A DNA stretch of 64,000 bases, taken from contig NZ_KZ319288.1 of assembly GCF_002744755.1 (NCBI RefSeq), forward strand, positions 124,001 to 188,000, read 5' to 3'. The notes beneath the pieces are model-generated. The model was given only the letters and a program-made list of their open reading frames with translations, was not told where the DNA came from and made no database searches. Positions 1 through 8,697 of this stretch are shown piece by piece (the stretch's first letter is position 1; each line of letters begins with the position of its first letter). Both the position numbers and the translations under genes were made by a program. Source of the DNA: Leeuwenhoekiella nanhaiensis. GTDB lineage: Bacteria; Bacteroidota; Bacteroidia; Flavobacteriales; Flavobacteriaceae.

Positions 1-14
1 CCTGATTTTGTCAT

Positions 15-50
15 AACGGTAAACAGAAAACCGAAAACGCCAAACCGCAC
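15..50. repeat. Partial copy of a dispersed intergenic repeat
   Basis: The run AACGGTAAACAGAAAACCG followed by AAAC-rich sequence is nearly the same as parts of the copies at 6786-6878 and 10702-10806. The left side is cut by the window edge. It is non-coding and lies upstream of the first gene. Confidence 0.5.
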
Positions 51-173
51 ACCAATAAGAAATAACAAATCACAAATAATGAATAGCCTGCACACATTAA
101 TAACATTTTAACCTCTTTCCTTCTGCAAGCTTGCTGCGAAGCCCGTAACTTTAGCAAAAAGCAAACAGACATT

Positions 174-1187
174 ATGAAAGCAATAGGATTTAAAAAATCA
201 TTACCCATAAGCGAACCCAACAGTTTTATCGCCTTTGAAACCGAAAAACCAAAGCCTGAAGGTCACGATCTTTTGGTACAGATTCAGGCGATTTCGGTTA
301 ATCCCGTAGATTATAAAATACGTCAAAATGCCGCTAAAGATCAGGAACTGGACACCCCTAAAATCATCGGTTGGGATGCCGTGGGTATTGTAGAGGAAGT
401 AGGCGAGGAGGTAAGCCTGTTTAAGGCCGGGGATGCCGTGTACTATGCCGGTGATCTTACCCGCAGCGGTTGTAATGCCGAGTATCAACTCATCGATGAA
501 CGCATTGTAGGCCGTAAACCCAAAAATTTGAGTCTGGCTGAAGTCGCAGCAATGCCGCTGACGACCTTAACGGCCTGGGAGAGTATCTTTGACCGTATTA
601 AGTATAACGAAGCGGCAGACAAGGGTAAAAGCATTTTATTTCTTAATGGAGCCGGCGGAGTAGGTTCTATTGCGATTCAGTTGGCCAAAAAACTCACCGG
701 TCTTACCGTGATTGCCACCGCTTCGCGTAACGAGACCCGGGACTGGTGCCTAAAAATGGGAGCCGATTTCGTAGTAAATCATCACAATTTAAAAGAAGAA
801 CTGGAAGGAATTGGCCATACACAGATTGACTACATTCTTGATTTTGTTGACTTAAAGCAATACTGGCAACAATTGGCTGACCTGATCAAACCACAGGGGC
901 ATATACTTTCAATCACGGGTAGCAGCGATCCACTCAATCTCAACCTGCTCAAAAACAAAAGTGTCACGTTCTCCTGGGAGTTGATGTATACGCGATCTAT
1001 GCATCAAACACCCGATATGCAGCGGCAGCATGATATTTTGAACAGGGCTGCAGATTTGTTTGAAGACGGAACCCTGCAACCCACCGTCACCACCATATTT
1101 GAAGGCTTTAGTGTTGAAAATCTCAAAAAGGCCCACGAACTTCAGGAAAGCGGAACCAGTATTGGGAAGAATGTGATTGTGTATTAA
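174..1187 (+). CDS. Zinc-type alcohol dehydrogenase-like / quinone oxidoreductase (MDR family)
   Basis: 337-residue cytosolic protein of the medium-chain dehydrogenase/reductase superfamily. It has the N-terminal GroES-like fold (VNPVDYKIR, then the GWDAVG motif near residue 65) and a Rossmann domain with the nucleotide-binding loop GAGGVGSIAIQLA near residues 159-171. The catalytic zinc ligands of classical alcohol dehydrogenases are not evident, so it is more likely an NADPH-dependent quinone or enone reductase of the zinc-independent branch often annotated as 'zinc-binding alcohol dehydrogenase family'. The ATG at 174 gives the expected family length. The next gene starts 19 bases downstream on the same strand, so they may be co-transcribed. 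The physiological substrate cannot be told from sequence. Confidence 0.85.
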   Translation: MKAIGFKKSLPISEPNSFIAFETEKPKPEGHDLLVQIQAISVNPVDYKIRQNAAKDQELDTPKIIGWDAVGIVEEVGEEVSLFKAGDAVYYAGDLTRSGCNAEYQLIDERIVGRKPKNLSLAEVAAMPLTTLTAWESIFDRIKYNEAADKGKSILFLNGAGGVGSIAIQLAKKLTGLTVIATASRNETRDWCLKMGADFVVNHHNLKEELEGIGHTQIDYILDFVDLKQYWQQLADLIKPQGHILSITGSSDPLNLNLLKNKSVTFSWELMYTRSMHQTPDMQRQHDILNRAADLFEDGTLQPTVTTIFEGFSVENLKKAHELQESGTSIGKNVIVY

Positions 1188-1206
1188 AACTGTAAAACCG
1201 AAACTG

Positions 1207-1968
1207 ATGCAAAGTACAGGTCCATACTTTAAAAAATCCTTACAAGCACTTGTTCTTATGCTTGCGCTATTTGCTTTCCAAAGCTGCAAAGGCCAGAATA
1301 CCGAAAGCAAGCAGGAGGGAAGTGATACTACTGCCTACACCTACAAGCCCGGAAGTGTAAACGGAATCGGGAAATGGTTTATGGGTCGTGAGATCGCGCA
1401 CGTTATGGGTTTTCAGGGGATGGAATGGCTTAACCGGCCTGAACGCGAACAGGAAGAAAACGTTTCGCGACTGCTCAAAAATATGGACATTCAGGCTGAT
1501 GATGTTATCGCTGATATTGGTGCAGGCTCCGGCTATCACGTGTTTAAAATGGCTACCCAGGCACCGGAAGGAATGGTATATGGCGTGGATATTCAGGATG
1601 AAATGTTGGCCGAAATGAAACGCGTAAAGCTGAAAAACGGTGTTACTAATGTTAACCTGGTCAAAGGAAGCACGCAAAGCGTCAACCTTCCCGAAAACAA
1701 AGCAGACAAAGTACTGATGGTAGATGTGTACCACGAGTTTGAATTTCCGTTAGAAATGCTGGCATCGATTAAAAACGCGATGAAAGCTGATGCTAAGCTT
1801 TACCTGATTGAATACCGCGGCGAAGATCCTGATATTCCCATTAAAACCATTCATAAAATGACCGAAGCCCAGGCCGTTAAAGAGCTTCGCGCTGCCGGTT
1901 TTACCTTGGTTGAGAACATAGCTAATCTGCCCTGGCAGCATTGTATGGTTTTTCAGAAAGGAAGTTAA
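1207..1968 (+). CDS. Lipoprotein class I SAM-dependent methyltransferase
   Basis: An N-terminal hydrophobic stretch ends in a lipobox-like FQSC, so this looks like an exported lipoprotein, which is unusual for a methyltransferase. The methyltransferase fold follows, with motif I VIADIGAGSGYHVFK and an acidic residue at the end of strand 2 (YGVDIQ). I chose ATG 1207 because it places a standard lysine-containing n-region before the hydrophobic core; an in-frame TTG at 1177 would overlap the preceding gene. Similar periplasmic methyltransferase-like lipoproteins are known in Bacteroidetes. Target unknown. Confidence 0.75.
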   Translation: MQSTGPYFKKSLQALVLMLALFAFQSCKGQNTESKQEGSDTTAYTYKPGSVNGIGKWFMGREIAHVMGFQGMEWLNRPEREQEENVSRLLKNMDIQADDVIADIGAGSGYHVFKMATQAPEGMVYGVDIQDEMLAEMKRVKLKNGVTNVNLVKGSTQSVNLPENKADKVLMVDVYHEFEFPLEMLASIKNAMKADAKLYLIEYRGEDPDIPIKTIHKMTEAQAVKELRAAGFTLVENIANLPWQHCMVFQKGS

Positions 1969-2017
1969 TGGTTAATGAAGTTTTATAAAAGCGGTAAACA
2001 ACATACTATAAATAGAA

Positions 2018-2045
2018 TACCCCTTGAAGTTGCCTTCAAAGGGTA
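2018..2045. terminator. Hairpin between convergent genes
   Basis: A 12-base inverted repeat (TACCCCTTGAAG / CTTCAAAGGGTA, one mismatch, TTGC loop) lies between the stop codons of two convergent genes. There is no strong U-run, so termination efficiency is uncertain. Confidence 0.45.
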
Positions 2046-2068
2046 CTCACAACTCAACTTAATTACTC

Positions 2069-3796
2069 CTATTTTGAGTCTGTTATCGCATAGAGTGTGT
2101 TGTATGCTGCTGCATCTTCGGTTTTATAAGAGATGTCTTTCTTCCAAAGATTGAGCATGATATAAATGCCTCGGTCTTCATCTAATAAATAGACAGACCA
2201 GTCATCTCTGCCTATTTCCTCGAAAACAAATTTGGTATTGCCCGCATTGTCTTTTTCATACCAGGTTTGGTTATCTTCCTGAGCAAAAGATCCGTCTTCA
2301 AAGAAGACCAGTTTTACGGTATTGCCATCTACAACTTGATTTGTTGGAGATTCCGTAGAAGCCGCGGCTTCCATCGCTGTATTCGTAGTTTCGGCGCTCA
2401 TCGTTGAGGCAGTTTCTGCAGAAGTGCTTGAGGTCGTTGACGCCGCCGGTTTAATGATCACACCATTTAATTCATCAGGTCTGCAATCCCTATACTTAAC
2501 TACAGATTCAAAGTCATTTCGTGTAATTTCAACCACATCAACCTCGACTTTTTTCTCCCGGGCTGCCGCATTTTGAATAAACTCATATTCACCCTGGCTA
2601 TTGGGTTTTGATTTCACGGGTCTAAAGTAATAGGTTTCTTTATACTTCTGTTTTTTTGGAGTTGTTTTAAAATCGATTACAATGGCTCTCCCGGGCAAAA
2701 TGGTTTGATTTTGAGATTCCCCACCAAGAGATCTTGTGATGGTGGTTGTTTTAGAATCTTCCCAGTTGATGCTGGTGCCTACATTGGCAGAAACTTCTAT
2801 GGAAACACTGGCTTCGGCAAGACCGGGAACGCCAACCGTAGCACTGGTGGTATGCGCTATCCCAAAATCCAGACTGGCACCGGTTGCCAGAGAGGTACTT
2901 ACGGTTTTGGCTACCTCAGCACTAAAACTTTTAGTAACTGTTTTTACAGTTCCGTCTTCGTTCTGGTTACATTCTGTAAAATTCAGGTTGAGCTGTTCGT
3001 CAGGCAAATTTTCTGCAATACCTACCGGAACGCGATCAACATGGTGCAGCCTATAGTTAAGCAAAGCGACATCAACCGATGATATCGTGTTTGCAAATCC
3101 ATAATCAGCAAGATTATACATTGTTCCCGTTTTATTGGGAGATGTATCTGAAAATGGGTTATTTGCACTGTTCGCGCCGTTTGTATCGAAATTCGCATAA
3201 TCATAAACGATTACCTGCACATTACCCACTACCCATAAATAGGTAAAACAGTCGTTACAAATGAGTTCATTTTCAAGATAATTGTATTGACCCGGACCTA
3301 CACCCTGAGTAATTTTACCTCCCCATCCCGCATCAGTAGGTTTGGTATTGGACTGCAGAAAATAGGCGCCGTCCAGATTCCCCAGTTTTTCTATTTTCAT
3401 CGATTCGGCGTTGTCGCCAGAATGCCAGTTGCTCACATAAGAACCCGGTAAAAATGTGGTTTTATTACCCCTAAACCCACGGTCAAAATAAAAGGAAACC
3501 TGCAGACCTTCGGGCACGATAAACGAGGTAACCCGGTTATTGAGTGTTCCCAGCGTATGGTATTCTCCCACGGGATATTTTGCCGATTCGCCGTTAAGAA
3601 AACCATCAAAGATTTCCACCTCATTGCTTTCGCTTGCCGATGGAACCGCTCTGTAGAAGAAATCATTAACCGTATAGGTTTTTTGTGCTGCGAGCGTTGC
3701 AGTTAGTAGAACGAAAAGTATCGAAATTCGAAACTTGTTTTGCGGTAATTCAGATTCACTTAAACAGAATCTGAAAAAGTTGAGTACATTTTTCAT
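2069..3796 (-). CDS. Secreted beta/gamma-crystallin + aerolysin-like pore-forming protein
   Basis: 575 residues with an N-terminal signal peptide (hydrophobic 22-36, ending TLAAQ). Residues 58-138 hold two consecutive beta/gamma-crystallin Greek-key motifs: VEIFDGFLNG...YPVGEY...NNRVTSF, then VSFYFDRGFRG...PGSYV...NAESMKIEK. A third, weaker one is at about 195-248 (VIVYDYANF...NTISSVDV). Residues about 275-430 look like an aerolysin/ETX-MTX2 module: long alternating Ser/Thr-rich strands (KTVSTSLATGASLDF, ASVSIEVSANVGTSINW, TTTITRSL), then ILPGRAIVIDFKTTPKK, the usual place for the PP-type turn. A Ser/Thr/Ala linker (450-485) leads to a compact C-terminal domain with RDDWSVYLLDEDRG. Crystallin-aerolysin fusions are known from animals (for example beta/gamma-CAT of Bombina). 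It is downstream of a LytTR regulator gene with its own 151-base leader. Pore formation is inferred. Confidence 0.7.
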   Translation of the reverse strand: MKNVLNFFRFCLSESELPQNKFRISILFVLLTATLAAQKTYTVNDFFYRAVPSASESNEVEIFDGFLNGESAKYPVGEYHTLGTLNNRVTSFIVPEGLQVSFYFDRGFRGNKTTFLPGSYVSNWHSGDNAESMKIEKLGNLDGAYFLQSNTKPTDAGWGGKITQGVGPGQYNYLENELICNDCFTYLWVVGNVQVIVYDYANFDTNGANSANNPFSDTSPNKTGTMYNLADYGFANTISSVDVALLNYRLHHVDRVPVGIAENLPDEQLNLNFTECNQNEDGTVKTVTKSFSAEVAKTVSTSLATGASLDFGIAHTTSATVGVPGLAEASVSIEVSANVGTSINWEDSKTTTITRSLGGESQNQTILPGRAIVIDFKTTPKKQKYKETYYFRPVKSKPNSQGEYEFIQNAAAREKKVEVDVVEITRNDFESVVKYRDCRPDELNGVIIKPAASTTSSTSAETASTMSAETTNTAMEAAASTESPTNQVVDGNTVKLVFFEDGSFAQEDNQTWYEKDNAGNTKFVFEEIGRDDWSVYLLDEDRGIYIMLNLWKKDISYKTEDAAAYNTLYAITDSK

Positions 3797-3823
3797 GATA
3801 AAAAGTATTTAAATTGAGTTTGT

Positions 3824-3838
3824 TAGATAAACCCTAAG
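3824..3838 (-). promoter_or_regulatory. CCCTAA motif upstream of the crystallin-aerolysin gene
   Basis: TAGATAAACCCTAAG (plus strand) lies 28-42 bases upstream of the start codon. A near copy, TAGATACCCTAAAC, lies 45-58 bases upstream of the second pore-forming gene. It may be a shared regulator site, perhaps for the LytTR or LuxR-type regulator encoded in the locus. This is inference from two copies only. Confidence 0.3.
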
Positions 3839-3947
3839 TAACTGATTATCAATTTTAAAATATACTGAACACGGACGAATGACCGGTATTACTGTCCCAA
3901 CGCAGGTCTTTTGTTATCGAAGCTTTTTTGAAAAGTGAAGAAGAGGC

Positions 3948-4673
3948 CTAAATGGTTTGCAAACGCTTCAGAAGTTCAGGTTTAAATGCTTTGCTTACCG
4001 GTATGGTCTTGCGGGCTATCACAACGTGCGTGCTTCCCACTTCTGTTATCTGAGCAATATTCACGATATACGAGCGGTGAACCCTAATGAAATGCCTATC
4101 CGGCAATTTTTCATCAATTTCTTTAAGAGTAATCACGAGCAGGTATTCTTTGTCTTTAGAATGAATACGGCAATAATTGCGGTCTGCCTCAATGTATAAA
4201 ATATCCTGAATACTAACCTTTACCATATTTTCGTGATGCTTCACAAAAATGCTGTCATTCAATACAAACGGATTGGTTACTTTTTCCGTCTGCGTATTCT
4301 GGATCTGATTGATCGTCAATTCCACCGCGCGCTGCAAATCTAACTTTTTGAAAGGTTTGGAAAGAAACGCATACGGGCGGGTGGACTTAGCCCTGTCAAA
4401 ATGCGCATCATCGGCATTGGCAGTCAGGTAAATTATAGGAATGAAATAGTCTTTATGAATCAGTTGTGCGGTTTCTATACCGTCTAATTTTCCACTTAGA
4501 TTGATGTCTAAAAGAATGATATCAGGCTGATTGTTTTTTATGTGCTCTAAAACCTCTTCGCCACGAGGCAAAATTCCTGTCACTGCATACCCCAGACCGG
4601 TAAGTTGCAGAGCAATATTCGCACCGATGATCATTTCGTCCTCAACAACAGTAATTTTTACAGGGTTTTCCAT
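3948..4673 (-). CDS. LytTR-family response regulator
   Basis: 241 residues. An N-terminal receiver domain has the acidic pocket ED at 11-12, phosphoacceptor Asp56 in IILLDINLSG, and Lys in FLSKPFKK. A C-terminal LytTR DNA-binding domain runs from about 140 to 241 (ILYIEADRNYCRIH, RVHRSYIVNI). Its start codon shares one base with the stop of the upstream histidine kinase gene (TAATG arrangement), so the two are translationally coupled partners. The gene for the crystallin-aerolysin protein lies directly downstream on the same strand, making it a plausible target. LytTR regulators usually bind direct repeats upstream of exported or surface proteins; no clear pair was recognised here. Confidence 0.9.
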   Translation of the reverse strand: MENPVKITVVEDEMIIGANIALQLTGLGYAVTGILPRGEEVLEHIKNNQPDIILLDINLSGKLDGIETAQLIHKDYFIPIIYLTANADDAHFDRAKSTRPYAFLSKPFKKLDLQRAVELTINQIQNTQTEKVTNPFVLNDSIFVKHHENMVKVSIQDILYIEADRNYCRIHSKDKEYLLVITLKEIDEKLPDRHFIRVHRSYIVNIAQITEVGSTHVVIARKTIPVSKAFKPELLKRLQTI

Positions 4674-6625
4674 TAGGCGACCTGATCTAGTTTAAACTGA
4701 AATGAAACACAGGTACCGTCGTTGACTTCCTCGTGCATAGCGCCGTTAAGCTGTCTGGTAAGTAATTGTATGAGTTGCGTGCCAAAACCGGTTCCCTGTA
4801 CCGGTGCAGTGACTGATTTTCTGATGCCGTTATCTTTAACCAATAAGCTCAGTAGATCTGCTTTGGGCTTGTATAGACTGATTTCAATACGTCCTTTATG
4901 CTTTTCAGGGAAAGCATATTTCAAGGCATTTGTAAGTAATTCATTAACGATAAGCCCAATGGGGACTGCGGTATCTACATCCAATTCCAGGTCTTCCATA
5001 ACACAAACAATCTGAATCTGGTCTTTTGCATCAAAACTGTCTAAAATACCTTCACTCAGATTTATAAAATAGTCTTTCATCTCAATACTGCCCAGATTGG
5101 TCCCCTGATATAGCTTTTGGTGAATGATACCCATAGATTGAACCCGGTTTTGACTCGCGATCATCGCGTCACGGGTAGCCGAATCTTCCAATTGTGCAGA
5201 CTGCAGGGCGATGAGACTTTTCACCATCTCCAGGTTGTTTTTGACCCGATGGTGTATTTCTTTAAGCAGCAATTCATTTTCGGCATTTTTAGCACGGATT
5301 TTTCGTGTGGCCTTTTTACTTCTTCTAAGAAAGTAAAAAAGCAGTCCCAGCAAGAGCAGGAGTAGGGCTGCGATACCTATAATCAGGCGCTGTACCTTGT
5401 TTTTTTGATCAAGAAGTTCAGCCTGAGCAGCAAGCGCCTCATCTTTTTTCCCGGTTTCATATTTAACAAGTGCTTCAGACTCGAGGGTGGCAATTTGATT
5501 TTGATGAATAGTTTGTTTGATTGTATCAGACTTTTTAAAGTAAAGCAAGGCATTTTCGGCATCACCCAGATGCTCATAACAATCTGCAATCTGATCGTAA
5601 AGTGGCCAAATGCGTTCATTTTCGGTCTCTTCGTAGGCTTCGATTCCGGCGAGAAGATGCTCCAGTCCGGCTTCGTAATTCCCCATCAACCTTAAGGTAT
5701 TACCTATTTCGGTGCGGTAGGTGAGGGAGCGTTCTTCACCAATTTGGGCCACGCAGCGTTTCCAGGCTGTGGTATAATCGGCTAGCGCCTGCTTATAATC
5801 CCGTGTAGCCAGCGAAACATCCCCACGGTATGAATACCCGCGAATAGCCACAAAAACTTCATCCGGCGCTTTGGTTTCGACTAAATTTATACAGCGATCT
5901 GCCGCTTTGTATGCAAGGTCGTACTCCCCGGTTTTCGTATAGCCTTTGATAAGGTCAAAGTGGGCGATAGCTAAAGCTGCATAATCGCTCCCTTTTTCAT
6001 ACAAATCAATAGCCTGTAAGGCGTATTTAATGGCTTCCTGAGGTTTGTTCATTTCGCCCTGTAAAACCGCCAAAACCCGGTAGATGCCGGCCATTCCCTG
6101 CTCATCTTCCAGGTCCTAGTAGATAGCCAAAGCTTTAAACAAAACATCCTGAGATTTTTTTAAGGAATTGGTTCTCAGGTAATCAATGGCCAGCGTGCGA
6201 CTGGCCTTAGCGATCGCGGACTGATCTCCGGTCTTTTCATAATACGCCAGCGTTTGTTCACTGTGATACAAGGTCGAATCCTGCGCGAATAAACCGTGAT
6301 ACCCATACCAGTTTGCCAGGGTCTGATGCGCACGGGCGATTTGTAAGGGATTGGCGTTGGTTTTGGCGCGTTGAAGCGTATTTAGACCGATTTGCTGAAA
6401 GTTCTCAAGATCTGTAGTCTCATTTTTTTGCAACCAGACCAGGGTCGAATCAACAGGAAGCCTAACAATACTGTCTACAAGTGATTTATTTGATGTGGTG
6501 TTTTGAGCCGAAACCGAAAGACAAAAAAGCACCGGCAGACATGGGATGATACCACACCTGAACACAGACCGGTTTATACGTTTAAGAAGATGCTTTTTTT
6601 GATACCGTAATTGTCTAAAATCCAC
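4673..6625 (-). pseudogene. TPR sensor histidine kinase interrupted by an in-frame amber codon
   Basis: The minus-strand reading frame runs continuously from ATG 6625 to the stop at 4673 except for one TAG at 6116-6118 (codon 170), inside a TPR repeat (KALAIY-stop-DLEDEQG). With that codon read as an amino acid the protein is 650 residues: signal peptide (about 20-41), extracytoplasmic TPR repeats, a transmembrane helix at about 415-433, a HisKA_2 dimerisation domain with the HisHis of EIHHRVKNN at about 458-459, and an HATPase domain (VNELLTNALKYAF, GTGFGTQLIQLL). TAG is one substitution from GAG, AAG or CAG. The second half could restart at ATG 6094 but would then lack a signal peptide. It is either a recent inactivating mutation, a sequencing error, or true readthrough. 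It is coupled to the LytTR regulator gene. Confidence 0.8.
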
Positions 6626-6785
6626 AAGCGGCGGGTTGATTGGTTTAAGGAACCCTCTAATTTACAGTAATTTCCAAGTAAAAAGCAGGGAAATTCGCCA
6701 AAGGAGGGACCAAATCAGGTGTAAAACATCAAAAAGGGTGTTTTTCCTGAAATTTCACACACGCACACAGCTTCCGGTTTTCTTG

Positions 6786-6878
6786 TTAACTGTTAATCGT
6801 TAATAGGGATTGTGCAAAAACAGTAAACAGAAAACCGCAAACACCCCTCTCAGATCTTAAGTCTAACGTCTAATATCT
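6786..6878. repeat. Intergenic direct repeat, copy A
   Basis: It begins TTAACTGTTAATCGTTAAT and runs through AAACAGAAAACCGCAAAC to GTCTAATATCT, ending just after the stop codon of the second pore-forming gene. It matches 10702-10806 closely over its whole length and 15-50 in part. Non-coding; it may act as a 3' UTR or be a dispersed flavobacterial repeat. Confidence 0.65.
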
Positions 6879-6880
6879 AC

Positions 6881-8533
6881 CTAATCACAGGCTCCGGGGA
6901 GATCTTTAGTTTCGGTAGTGGTGTTTACAAGAGTGTTAATACTGGTGGTTCCCCGTACGGTTATTTCAATATATTCAGGCTGAACATTAGTAACCAGACC
7001 GGTGAATTTATTAAAGGCAAATTGCGTAAGCATTTCTTCCCCGCTTAAAGCAGCTCCATTGCCTTTATCGTAGCGGCCCGATATTCGAAAACGCTGCACA
7101 TAAGGGATCATGATATTGTTATATTCCTGATACACATCGGCTACCGCTATGGCCGTTTTTGGAGGTACAGTGATTTCGCGATCCTGAAACAGGCTACGTG
7201 ATTCTGAAGTTGAAAAAGCCCCGTTGGTGCTTGAGGTTGAAGTTACCGAATTGCTGGTGGCGTAGGTACCGGAAACTTCGGCTTTAGCGGTTGCGGCATT
7301 TCCAAAGAAACGTGTTTCCACTTCCATACCCAGCGTAAGAGTTGTGCTCAGCGAAGTGTTGCTTGCTACTGAAAAACTCTCTTCCCAACCGGCAACCTCC
7401 GTGGTTTCAATAGTACGGGATGAACCCACCGTTTGAACCAGTGATCCTGTACTGCAATTCCGCAGCGTACTGTTATAGGAGGTTTGAGTACTGCTGGGAG
7501 GAAGCACCGGTTGTAAATAGCTAAACCCTACGCTTTCCACATTCCATTCAATCTCAAAGTCCATAAATCTGAAGTAGGCGGCATCCTTACTGCTGTCTGC
7601 ATACCAGATGTTATTGCTCAGGCTTAAGGCTTCATTGTTAAATTCCGAAATAAGTTTGTATAAGCCATTACCGGCCTTTTGAATTTTAAAGCGGTAATTT
7701 TTAAAGTTGGCAGGACTGGTATTACCTCCGTTTATGGCATGGTTTCTAAAGGTTTGCACATGAAGACGAGCCGTAGCATTATAAGATACATAAGCATAAA
7801 AAATCTTGTCCCCATCCCGTACGCTGATGTTGTATACCCCGTCATCAACTTCATCAAAATAAAAGGTAGTAGCTTTTTTAGTGGCCTGTTTAGTATAATC
7901 CAGAGAATTCAGATCGAGAAAGTTGAGTGGAACATCAATATTAGAAGAATTATAGGCATTCGCATTAGGAGCTCCCAAAATCTGATTGTTCTCGCCTACG
8001 GCCTGAACATAGTATAAATGATCTGAAGCCAAACGAATGTCTGTAAATTTATCGGGTAGGGTAGCCGTAGTAACTTCACGTGAGGCAGCATTTGATTTAA
8101 ACGAATACTTCGGAAAGGATTCGGTTTGTATAACTGTATTTGTCGCATCGAGTACCGTAACTTTTACGGGTATACCTTCTTCCAGTTTCGACTTCAGGCT
8201 TTCACTTAAATTTTCATTATCAAGTCGTATCTGACAGATATTAAAATAAGGGTCGACATTTAACTCCTTAGTTGCCAGGTCGCCGGTTTCCGGGAATTCG
8301 ACCCGCATTTTAGAAGGAGAATACCCCAATTTTGCAATATCCCGCGTACTGAGGCTGATACCAATTTCACCGGGATCGGTCTCAAAATCTGCGGTTTCAA
8401 TGGGGGAGGGAAGAATCTCTACTTTTCCTTCTTTACCAGAATCTATAGGTTCATCATCGGTACTGCTGCAATTTGTGAGGACGAAAAGAAATGTTAGAGA
8501 AATGAGGGATCGAAAAGTTAGTCTTGCATTCAT
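6881..8533 (-). CDS. Aerolysin/ETX-MTX2-like pore-forming lipoprotein
   Basis: 550 residues. An N-terminal signal has a lipobox (VLTNC, Cys22), followed by SSTDDE; acidic residues soon after the lipid-modified Cys resemble the lipoprotein surface-export signal described in flavobacteria. Residues 40-165 look like an immunoglobulin-like or Greek-key beta domain. Residues about 225-340 (GVYNISVRDG, RFKIQKAGNGLYKLIS, EALSLSNN) resemble a beta-trefoil lectin-like domain, tentatively. Residues 360-535 have the aerolysin-type pattern: GWEESFSVASNTSLSTTLTL, amphipathic Ser/Thr hairpin strands (AEVSGTYATSNSVTSTSS), then ITVPPKTAIAVADVYQE with the typical VPP turn. A TPR-LuxR regulator gene lies 164 bases upstream on the same strand. 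No separate immunity gene was recognised. The lipid anchor suggests surface display rather than free secretion. Confidence 0.65.
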   Translation of the reverse strand: MNARLTFRSLISLTFLFVLTNCSSTDDEPIDSGKEGKVEILPSPIETADFETDPGEIGISLSTRDIAKLGYSPSKMRVEFPETGDLATKELNVDPYFNICQIRLDNENLSESLKSKLEEGIPVKVTVLDATNTVIQTESFPKYSFKSNAASREVTTATLPDKFTDIRLASDHLYYVQAVGENNQILGAPNANAYNSSNIDVPLNFLDLNSLDYTKQATKKATTFYFDEVDDGVYNISVRDGDKIFYAYVSYNATARLHVQTFRNHAINGGNTSPANFKNYRFKIQKAGNGLYKLISEFNNEALSLSNNIWYADSSKDAAYFRFMDFEIEWNVESVGFSYLQPVLPPSSTQTSYNSTLRNCSTGSLVQTVGSSRTIETTEVAGWEESFSVASNTSLSTTLTLGMEVETRFFGNAATAKAEVSGTYATSNSVTSTSSTNGAFSTSESRSLFQDREITVPPKTAIAVADVYQEYNNIMIPYVQRFRISGRYDKGNGAALSGEEMLTQFAFNKFTGLVTNVQPEYIEITVRGTTSINTLVNTTTETKDLPGACD

Positions 8534-8548
8534 AATTCGTTTTTATAC

Positions 8549-8600
8549 GGGTTAGACACGCTATGCATATTCGTATTTAGATACCCTAAACAGGTCTAAC
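8549..8600 (-). promoter_or_regulatory. Inverted repeat and CCCTAA motif upstream of the pore-forming lipoprotein gene
   Basis: GTTAGAC (8551-8557) and GTCTAAC (8594-8600) form a 7-base inverted repeat around TAGATACCCTAAAC (8578-8591), 16-67 bases upstream of the start codon. The central motif resembles the one upstream of the other pore-forming gene. The binding protein is unknown; the adjacent TPR-LuxR regulator is the natural candidate. Confidence 0.35.
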
Positions 8601-8697
8601 TACTGTTGCACAATTGATAGGTCGAAACTACCGGCTTCAGGATTAAAAAGCGAATTTGAACGGTGGACAAAGTGTGGACAGCCCCTATTTAAAACGA

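Noticed and set aside
11-220. 69-residue minus-strand frame with hydrophobic content
   Set aside because: Overlaps the start of the real oxidoreductase gene and the AAAC-rich repeat; no protein-like conservation features.
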